Below are positions 53,701-64,000 of a stretch of 64,000 nucleotides of DNA, piece after piece. The notes under the pieces are model-generated. The model saw only the letters and a program-made list of their open reading frames with translations. It ran no database searches and had not been told where the DNA came from. Position numbers and translations under genes: made by a program. This stretch comes from Eleginops maclovinus. Its lineage: Eukaryota; Chordata; Actinopteri; Perciformes; Eleginopidae. Position 1 is the first letter of the stretch; every line of letters starts with the position of its first letter. The stretch covers positions 18,106,793-18,170,792 of the forward strand of contig NC_086357.1 of assembly GCF_036324505.1 (NCBI RefSeq). Direction: 5' to 3'.

Positions 53701-56700
53701 TGCTTACTGATCTGAGGCCTGATCATCCTTAATCAACGACATGCAGTACCTTAAAATTGGATTAGGGCAGATTTCAGTTTTTCTTTGCAGCTTTGCTTGA
53801 TACACTGAATAAATCAGGGGATGTTTGAAAAGCTCCTTTCAATTCTAAGCTTACAAACACCAAGCCTTCCACAAACTGCCGGTTGTTTGAGATGACATTG
53901 ATACAGATAGACAATAATATACCTGTAAAATATATGTGTGTTTGCAGGGCGTAATATACACCTCAGTAATGAGACAGTTCACACATAGCTATTCCTAAAG
54001 GTTTTCAATTCCCTTTCCACACTGCAGGCAGCAAGAAAGAACCAACTTCCAGCCTGATAATTAGGTGTCAGACACGGAAACTAAACATAAACAGTGACAG
54101 ATTATATTTCTCAAAGGGATTACCTCCATTTACAGTGTCACAAAGCAGGCACTGATCATTTGTAGTACTTAAGTTTGGAAAAAGTTCATCCAAGTAGAAA
54201 GAGAAATCTGTCAGTATTAGCAAGTTGTAACACAGCACTTGACAACACACATAACCCCAGTGACTGGAAAAATCCTGGCCCTCCAATTTATCAATTAGTA
54301 TTTTTTACTTTAAAGATGCCAGACGTCATAAAGTTATAGCCATGAGCCTCAGCCAGTTGACTTACTATGTATGTATCGCACAAATTATGTAAATAAATAT
54401 GTGGTTCTGAAGATAACGGTTGACTTCTTTTCGTCTAAGTATCTGCATGGAGTCATACTTTTGTGCCTTCAGTGTCTGCATTCAAATAAATAACATACAG
54501 TGCTTGACTTCCAGACAACAAACTTTGAAAGTCATTCTCGCTTTACCTCTGATATCGCCTGCTGCTCTCCCATGCTGTTATTAAACATATCAATCTCTAT
54601 CATTTCCACAGAAACACACACACACAAACATACGGCAATAATAAAAAGCAATAAAAAATGTTCCCAAAAAGGGGATGTTTTCTTTTTCTTTCCATTTATT
54701 TCAGCCCAGCAGCAATAGAGGAGGTGGACTAAGTGCTGGAGTAGCAGGGCCAAAACATAAAACCTCATTAGCCCTTATTGCTTGTCTAGTTTTGGCATGT
54801 CTTCATATTCTAAGATCTCCTTGTGGCTAAGATGTTGGGTAGGTTAAAAATTGAGATGTGGAAAGTTGTAGCAGACAGAATATGACTTAAGACACAAATA
54901 GATTTGCAGCAAGTGCACATTAGCTGATGAACATTATTCCATAATGGTATCATTATCTATGATGAATCCAGTGATTTACCCTATTAATGTACTACAGGAA
55001 TTCCCCTGAGGGTCTGTTGATAGTGTGTTATAGTGCAGTACAGTATGATGATATACTGTGTATTAGCTTTGACTTCCAGAGATTTGTGTATTTGATAAAG
55101 AATTTTGTCTTTTATATAGTTTTTTTTAAACATGGGATTCCTCCGAGTAGCTTTAAATGTGTAGGTGTGACCTATTTGTTATTTGTATTGCTACGTCTCC
55201 CTTAGCCCATACACCTCACTGCATCACTGTAATATGCACCTGGCATTGGCCCATTACTTTAGTAACCCTAAAGTTATACTCTGCCCATGGTTTATTTCAG
55301 TGGCCCTCGTTTTTCACTTCAAGACAGCATTCCTGTCTCTGACCGAAACATACCCCAATACTGTGGTAACAATTTTGTACTAGTGAGGTGATGATAGATT
55401 TGGAAAAACAAAAGAACATTAAATAACTCTACCTCAAACCTTTTATTTGTCCCCAGGAATGCACAGATAAAGGTTTTGCCATGTTCAGTCCATGGTTATT
55501 TGTTTGAACAGTCCCTGTTGTCAGTTGTTTTCATCGTTTGTGTCTAATGTACAGTATGTGTTGGTTATAATAATAGTCTACAAGTAATTATATCTTATTA
55601 ACTATGCAAGTGCAGTAGATAATAACAGATGTGCTGCTATTCAGTATTACAGCACAACATAGCATCAAATTGCATTAAAAACAAGCATTCTTCAAGCTTT
55701 GTTTATAACTCTCTTGTTTTTTTCTTCTATGATTTAATTCAAATGTTATTTGAGGAAATGTGATTATATTTGCGTTATAATCTTTGTCATAATCTAAGAA
55801 AATGACAATGGTATCTAACATTGATAAGTAAACCTGTTAAGCGAATGGATACCAATGTAACAGTTGTGGTGCTGTTGAACTGATTCTAATGGAATGTTTC
55901 TTGTCCAATCAGATTACTAAGTCAAAACTAACAGATAATGTACAAAAAGAGAAAGTGGTTGAATGATACTACAATGTTTAACTGTAAAACACGCTGGGAA
56001 CATGCTTGGCTTCTTTCGAGAAAAATCAGAGAAAACTATGAAGTCCACTTTTGTTCAACTTGTATTTAACCATTAGTTTATGATAATATTCCTGTCATGA
56101 CCTAATGGTGCAAAAATAACATGCTTCCGTAAATGTCACATCCAATACATATGATGAGTAATTGCCAATGAAGTTAACGATGCAGAAAGCGGAGAGCTTG
56201 TTACCAATTTCATGCACTTCTGGGGAATTCATGAATTAGGGGAAATCAATTGATGAAAATGAACTTTTCGAAATACCTTGTGAGGCAATTAATCTTCAAT
56301 GGGAGAGCTGCACTGGGCATGTAATTCAAAGATAAGCTATCACCCACTTATTGAAATAGTTTCTAATTTATTCATGCTAATCAGTGTCTTTCAGCCTCAG
56401 CATCTTGCTTATGATAAACAAAATTCCGCAGCATGGGCCACTTTGTTTTCACTTCCAAGGATGATCACTGGTTTTTCAATTAGCTGCGCAGCTACAAAGT
56501 GTCTTTGATAGGCGCAGCCACGCACACGCCTCATTTCAAATAGTTTATTGTCGAAATGAAACACTGAGCCTGTCAGAGGGCAAGCTGCTTTCCAACAACG
56601 AAATATCAGTTGGTGACCAAGCGACCGTTGCTATGGGTGATCCTCTGTGCATCTCAACTCTTAGCCCATGTTTGTGTGTGTGAGTGCGTGTATTTGAAAT

Positions 56701-59700
56701 GGATGATCTGATGTGAGGGCACAAAGGTCTGTCTCCATCTGTCACTGAGCCTTGATGCAGCGCTAAAGGTTAAAGTTGAAACTCTAGAACCTGGGTCATG
56801 ATTAATGGGGAGAGAGCAGTTGGCAGCGAACAGACACACACTTCATCCAGCTAAAGGGAAGTAGTGTGGCTCAGCGGGCGTTTGGATCTGTTCTTTACTG
56901 ACTCTCTGCTCACCAGTGTGTCATACTTCGACTATGTGATAAGTTAGGACAGTCAAAAGGCTTTTAGTGCCCCTCTGTATTTCCATCAATATTCAGGGTC
57001 CAGATTCAACATTCAAAAACACTGTCGATCCAACCCCATCAGATCAAGGACATTATCGTATGCCGTTTTATTGAAACTCTCTAGGTGCTTTAGGGAAATG
57101 TATTCTTAGAGATGTGGAAATCTTCTTTTGCGCAAACAAACTGTCAACTGTCATTCTTCTCAAAGTGCCTATGATAGTTACGAAATGGTCTTTTAAAATA
57201 TGCAAGTTTGGGCTTCCTCAAGGACTTATTATCGTCCGAGTAATCTGCAATGCCCTGGATCTGGATTCAATTCTCTACGCTGTCCTTTTAAAAAAAACAA
57301 TTTTCAGTTACATTATGCTATTACCATGAAATATTAATTGCCATTTCTGGTTCAGTCATTAGGTAGAAAAGGAGCCTTAATCTTTCAGTGAATAGTCTGT
57401 AAGCAAAGGTTCATGTTAAAAGGATCTAAACACATTCCTTCATTTGTTTTTCTAACTCCGTCTTGATATATTTCCCTCATTGGTGAGTCATAAGTCCATG
57501 ATAAATAGCAGTGGCTGCCAAATTTAAGGTTCAAGTGCAGATGAGGATTACTGATTATTCTCAGTGTGTCTGTGTGGTTTGTGCACACCCACAAACACTG
57601 AAGGTGTTTGCATATAGTGTGTGTTTTGTTGTTTGTGTGTGTGTCAGCTGCCACATTCTCAGATGGTACCCAGTATCGACTGCTTTTCTTCACAATCCGC
57701 CCCGTGGGGCTGCTGGGAGAAGATTTGGACTAAAGAACACGTAGGTGATTTGTACCCACTGAGGGCGTTGGAAAGGCCAAAGTCATGACTATTCAATAAA
57801 TTGCTCATTATTAAAAACCCTGAGCTTGTACAATGTGGAATACAGATGTCAGGTCTTGCTGTTTGTTTACTGTGTAACTCTAGAGCACTGATTGTTCAAA
57901 TAATGATGTTTATAGAGCACATCAGTGATCACTGTAAATAGGAAAGTGTCTCTGATTAGCCTGCGTTTGATAATTCATCTTCTACAACACTGGTTTATAA
58001 TTAAAGCTGACCACTGGATTCTGGAGTTAAATGGGAGCTCTTCTATAACTGAACCCTAATACGGCTACAAGTAAAGGAAGCAGACTAATGGAGGAAACCT
58101 CTTGCTGCTCTTTAATTGCACTTTGGGCCCCAGATGAATTTCAGGGATGAGACAGGCAGACGGCACCCCACTGCTGGTGGTCAGTCCACATTCAGGGTGA
58201 TGTATGCACCAGCGCTGTAGGGCCAGGGAGCACAGACTGTGATATTTATCTGGCCAATTAAGGCCAGTGTATCCCTGAGACGCCTGCCGATGCATCATCT
58301 CCAGCAAATCCCCTTTCACAGTTTTCCCAATATTGATGAAGGTTGTATTGTCTGATAAGCACTGCACAGAGGACTGTGCATGGATCCACATTGAAGTTAG
58401 ATAACTCATGTCTCTGTTGTGATTTACACCACTGAGAACCAACTGTTAAGCACAAGAAAGTTGAAGATTGTTCTCACACCTAATGTGGTTTTCTGGCGTC
58501 TCCAGAGAGGCTCACATGTCCAGAAAAGAATAGAAATAGTCTCAGAAAGTAAATACAGCTTACTACCATTTTTGAACATAACACATTGCCATTTACAAAA
58601 GAAAAAGGGAAAGGGGAAGCTTTTGTCCAACTAAGGATTGTTTTAATTACTGGTTAATCTTTGATAGACTGACTGCTTAATTGTTTGATCCAAAAATGAA
58701 TGACAAAAAATAGTTTAAAAGACCATTCCAGTTACCAATTAACTATTAGAAACAGTGAGTGACAAAAGAGGTAAATTTAGCCTTGATACACTCTACTGAG
58801 TGCAAGAACAATTCTCAGGGAGCTATTATATGTTTCCGCTTTGGTACAAGTCCATTAAAATAATTGTGAGTAAAGTAGGTCCAAAACCATCACTCAGAGA
58901 GCAATCAATAATCCATTTCATAATGGATCACTCTGGATTTAAAAGGAAGAAAAACTGTCATTTTGACCGATGCTGGTTAAATTAAATGTGGTTTTAAATG
59001 TGCAGAGGGGATTTTAAACCCTCTACCTTAATGTTAAGCTCTGTTACCTATATAGACGATTCCAAGTTCTCAAAAAAATGCCTTAGTTACTCTCCAATCG
59101 TATTCCCTCTCTAGAGAAGAGAGACGCGAGAGCTGAGTGGCTGACCTTTGTCCTAACTCATTTTAATTAACCATGGCTAATATCAACCATTTCCGTGATG
59201 AGGACTCACATTAGTGCCAGTGCACAAACACACAATCACCTACCCACACGTGCATGAAGAAGCACACATGCATATGCAAACACATTATGGAGGACAGAGA
59301 TTTACAGAGGCTAAGATAGGTATTCACCACCAGACACACAATCACACACTCACAATCACAGACACACACACCCAAATGACAATGATTAGTGGCTAACTAA
59401 ATGTCAGGGGCCATAATTGCAAATCTGTTCCTTTAGACACAGTCATATTCTCTCTACACTCTCCTGCAGTATTAATGGCAGGCTGCGTTGTTTTAATGCA
59501 GTATTATTCCTCCAAGACTCTTGATACACAATTATTCAAGCTGGGAATAGCAACACCAATTCACTATCCTCTCCTCATAGCACTTATCTATCTAACACAT
59601 AGTGTTATAATAGAGCTATTGCAACAAGGTTGTCGCAGTGAGGTTTCTTTATTTCGAACAAAAATGATATTTTTAGATATACAACAGTAAATCTTTATAA

Positions 59701-62700
59701 ATCAACAGTTATTATATATATCTCAATATCAAATTAAACAAGACTATACAATATAATTTCTACGAAATGGAACTGCATCATATGTTAAGGTGATTTTCTA
59801 GAAGATGTAATTGGAATTGGTCACATACAACCACAGCAACATATGCTGGTTTTACCTAATGGGAAAGATGTAGTGCTGCTGGAGTGAACTGGCGTGATGA
59901 TCAAGCACTTTTTATTTTCCAAATGAAAAATAGAATATTCAGTTTGAGTAATCTGGTTGAAATTCATTAAAAAAACGTAAGCCTTGAAGATCCAATCACT
60001 AAAGCATATGTCATGCGAGAGCGCCAATATGGAGAAGGAGAATGAAGATCAGCAGGTGTGCAGATTATTAAATAGCTGTGAAACAGCTGTGCCAATCACA
60101 GTTAAACGTGACAACGACAGCTCAGCAAACAGAAAGCCCTCTGGATGGTCCTGCGTCACACAATTAACACACCTCCACAAAACTGCACCCAAACACTGAT
60201 GGAGGAAGGTTTTCCGTTGGGTCGTTCTTATTATAACAATAGAAAACACTGTTTTTAAATAAATAATTTGATGAAACTGATCAGTCCGGCTGCATTCACA
60301 TGCTGCTAGGGTTTCATGAACAGGACAGTTATAGAAACAAGCCAATAATTAACTGTATGTAGGCATAAATCTATTGAGTTCTAATAGAGTTTGAACATTA
60401 GGTATTTGGTTGATACACTTAAGACTAAGTTTTGACACCCTGCTAAATACTGTGCCAAAGGAATTTGACACATGTAATCCTGTCCCAACTGCTCATTATT
60501 CTATGAGACACATTAATATAGATGAAAGCCTTTAGGAAAAAGATAATACCATCTGTGTTACGAAAATGCGCCTGCATATCTGTGGGTGGCCCTCGTTTAT
60601 TGAAATGGCTGCACATTTAGGAGAATGACTTCTTAAGGTGTTCATTTTTGTATAACACTTATAGGCTATTGGAGAAAATGGCCAGTCTAATAGCATTCAA
60701 TTTCATCATTGGGTGAATAGCTGAGATTATTGACAACATGTCCTGCTTAGTTTTCATAAAATATAGAGGTTTAACATTTAACCGTTGAAGCTGCTTGACC
60801 TCGGGTTTACATTTGAAATAGTTTAACTGATATGTTCACACGGTGCACTCATTTTTAATTGAATAAAGAGGAAGGTAGAGCTAGGTTGCAATTATGCTTA
60901 AACTTTATAGTATTGATATAGCTAATACTCAGGAGGAATCCACAGTAAAGCGGTATTAAATGAGGTAGAAATGTCATGGAGAATGTGTTCATTCTGGATT
61001 AATTCAAAGAGCTGTGTTAAGTGTAGTTGACAGGACTGTATTTTAGGACTGAGGTCATGAAAAAATGAATATAAAAAATGCACCCAGCAATTAATGAGAG
61101 TGGCAGAATCATAGCATGTTAAGAATAAACTGCAATTTGCTGGGCCTTATTATACCGTGCTGTGCAATTATGCTCTATCTCCGTCCTGACATCAAAGAGA
61201 GGAGCGACGACCTGGAGGTTTAACCCTCCATTTTACTACTTGCTGAGAAACACTCCCGCACTGACTCACTCAATGGGCGTGGGCGTTGAGTTTTCACTGT
61301 GGATCCACTCTGATCCATATTAATGTCTAAAGCATTTTCATCACATACAGAATTATTCCTCACATTTTTGAAAACCTTAACCCTACGAAGTCCTTCATCA
61401 CACTGAGGCATCTGTAAAGCCTTACAAACATCCTTTAAAGATGAACTGTACTTCATTTCAATAGAGCATGATCCTGTAATAGTTAGGTAGCAGACGCATG
61501 CGGGGAACAGGCATTTCGTTTTAATAAAAAGAGCGATTCAGACTACAATGTCACCAAGAGTGAAATTTTAAGTTTGAAGCCTTTGCGTATAGTTTTACAT
61601 TTTCCAAGATGGAAGCTTGAAACGCATTACCTCTGCCCATGTAAGAAGTCGAGGCTGAAGGGAATTGTGCCTCCCCCCACTCACTGTGACACAAGATATT
61701 CTTAGATGAGAGGTGCTGTGCATATTTAATACATTATCACATCTACAATCTTAATTAACAGAGAGGGGGGAAGAAGAATACCGGCTGAGATGGAGAGAGT
61801 CATGTGATGTGTAGAAGGGCAGGTTGGGTCTGATACCAATCTCTCATTCCTCTGTATCCTACATCAGATAGTGGTCAGGGTAGACTGTAAATAGGTCAGC
61901 GCATCTATGGTGGAGATGAGGATATGCAGATGAAGACCAGCAGTAGAGTAGAGCAGCAAAACAAAAGGAAATAGCTGGTTAGGACCAAGGGTTGACGATG
62001 CTCGTAGTTCACAGGATGTCGGTGATGTCACTGATATCACAGTTTTGCTCAGTAATCAGTGCACGGCCACAAGGCAGAGCCCACTTAGTTTAATCTTGTT
62101 AAGTCAAGTATTTAAAGGAAGGGTTTAACTGCTCCGCAGTTACCTTTGCCAAATGTACCTGGCAGAAAACATGGACCCTTTTAGTAATACAGTGGACCCC
62201 GATGGCCCTGATGATTACATGATGGTTATTGCTTTTGGCTGAGATTATGTGAGAGACCCATTTAGGCACTGGAGGATCTCAAGGTGTGCCTTGTAATATT
62301 TCTACTCCCCGGATGATTGGTGTGATGCTGCAGCCACACTTTCCAACCCGTTTTTTTCATCACTGTACAGAACATTACTATTCTCACGTTTCACTATATC
62401 TGCTGGTGTGTCATTACTCTCACCTGTACTATATTGATTTATTTTTCACCACCACCATATAGAGCTTCTAATTTATATCATTTGCAATAAAAAGGAAAAG
62501 CTAAAATAAAGTGTGCTGGAATGGGTGCTGTTCAATGGCAATGAAGCAAAGCAAAGGGGAAGCACAGCAAACGTTCAATTTGCGGAGGTGCCAAAAGGTG
62601 TCTGAGGGCATAAATGTCATGCAGAGATAAAATGTTTCTTCTAGATGAGTGAGCATGCACAGCCATATCTAACCTCCTACTATAATGCAGCAGCATGTGG

Positions 62701-64000
62701 TTCATGTGTTAAGAACAATAACTGCAAATCCCTGTTGCTGTAAAACTGTTGTAATGTTCAAGTAGGGGGAAACCCCATGAGAATAATTGTGGCTCAAAGG
62801 GAAAATTGAACAGATATTCTTCTTCAGAGATTTTGCTGACACTGAATGAAATAAAAAAATGTGTTTGAAAGACAATCCAACAATTGTGAAGTTAACTATT
62901 AGAACTTTCAGTTGGCTTCTGCAATCACTAACTCATCACTGATCATAAATGTAATTGGATTTATGAAGCAAAGTTTTATATTCCCATCTCCAGTTTGCAC
63001 ATTTGTATGTTTGTTTGCCTTTGCACCAAACACACAAAAAAAAAAAAAAAGGGTTAGCAGAACTGAACTAACGTGACCAAACTCAAGAAAGCCACCCAGC
63101 ACTGCAGACATAGATATATATTCCAGATAAGCATAATTGCTCGGGGGATGAGCTGGTCAAGGACCCTACCATGCACCTGAAATGGGTTGAGAGCCTTGCA
63201 TATTTCCCTACATATACAGTAATCCCTGCTTGCTCTCGTTTCCTGTTTTACTCTCCCTGGTACACTGTGGAGCAAAGCAAAAACTGCCAAAAAATCCAGA
63301 GCCATAAAATCCTTTCACTTCAACTGTAACATTCGTGTTGCAGCATTAATAAATGTTGCATGCTTGGACTGAGAAGCCCAGATTAAAGTGTCTGGCTTTT
63401 TTCTTCGCTTCCCCTTCAGCAGCTAAAAAACAGCATGCTCCCAGAAGCATCTGCAACATGACAGAGCTGCTCTCCTGTTACATCTCATCTGTAAAGAAAT
63501 CCCTCCGTTCTCCATGAGTGGGCTTAAGCAAGTGTACACAAGTGTTACACAGTGACAGGTAATGATTCACAACACATGGAGTTTTGACAAAGCAAATAAA
63601 CAAAACATGTACAATATGGTGTGATTTCATGGAGGTGCCATAACAGCACATATATGTTTGTATGCTGCTTGCATGAATAGAGAATTAGCAAAGTGCCTGG
63701 CGATGTAATGAACCAATTTTTACTACCTTGAGAACCTGTCAGGGACGTGACCGTAGGCCTTGATCAGCTGGAGTGAGTCATCTGTTTTTCCACATACTTC
63801 CTGCCTGCAGCTCTCAGTCTGATACACAGCTCTGTGATGGCCACTGATTTGCCTGATTACTTCACAGTAACAGGTTTGGATAACACAATCATAACACCAT
63901 TAAGCTTTGCTAACAGCTGCTAAAAGTTAAACTAACAAGTACAAAGCATATTCATGGAACTCTATGTCCAACGTTTTTTTTTCCCCCACTGTTGTATTGT

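Noticed and set aside
58065..58442. 125-codon minus-strand frame with fairly balanced composition
   Set aside because: No recognisable domain and no splice site in a sensible position. A length of this kind is expected by chance a few times in 64 kb. A protein search would settle it.

Overview
The window is vertebrate genomic DNA, most likely from a teleost fish. It is AT-rich and intron-dominated, with long CA/TG microsatellites, a decayed Tc1-type transposon of the kind common in fish, and a fragment resembling a repeat dispersed in spiny-rayed fish genomes. There is no bacterial-type gene organisation. Almost every open frame longer than 60 codons is a chance or low-complexity frame.

One protein-coding gene is supported, and it appears to span the whole window on the minus strand: the 3' half of negr1 (neuronal growth regulator 1, also called Kilon or neurotractin), an IgLON-family GPI-anchored neural cell-adhesion molecule. 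Five exons can be placed to the base, in transcript order: exon 3 (48586-48711, first half of Ig2), exon 4 (36188-36319, second half of Ig2), exon 5 (26339-26459, first half of Ig3), exon 6 (23760-23908, second half of Ig3) and a 42-base cassette exon '7a' (13388-13429, Thr/Pro/Ser-rich stalk). All have AG/GT borders and compatible phases. Together they give 570 coding bases with no internal stop. The signal-peptide and Ig1 exons lie beyond the right edge. The GPI-signal exon was not found and probably lies beyond the left edge. Exon numbers follow the usual seven-exon IgLON gene layout.

Layout from left to right: 1-13387 intron downstream of exon 7a, holding a degraded dispersed repeat near 10.4-10.6 kb and an unexplained 54-codon frame at 11.2-11.4 kb; 13388-13429 exon 7a with a 43-nt pyrimidine tract; 13430-23759 intron 6 with a 1.1-kb Tc1-like relic; exon 6; 2.4-kb intron 5; exon 5; 9.7-kb intron 4 with a TG microsatellite; exon 4; 12.3-kb intron 3 with a compound tetranucleotide repeat and one arm of an inverted duplication; exon 3; then 15.3 kb of intron 2 with the other arm and a pure 174-bp CA repeat.

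The most striking structure is a ~404-bp inverted duplication, about 98% identical by eye, whose arms flank exon 3. The upstream arm begins only 18 bases before the exon's 3' splice site, so it should contain the branch point. The downstream arm, 2.2 kb past the exon, is bracketed exactly by a 64-bp direct repeat. This looks like an inverted, templated insertion at a widely staggered break. In the pre-mRNA it could fold into a ~400-bp duplex looping out exon 3, with possible effects on exon skipping, circular RNA or RNA editing.
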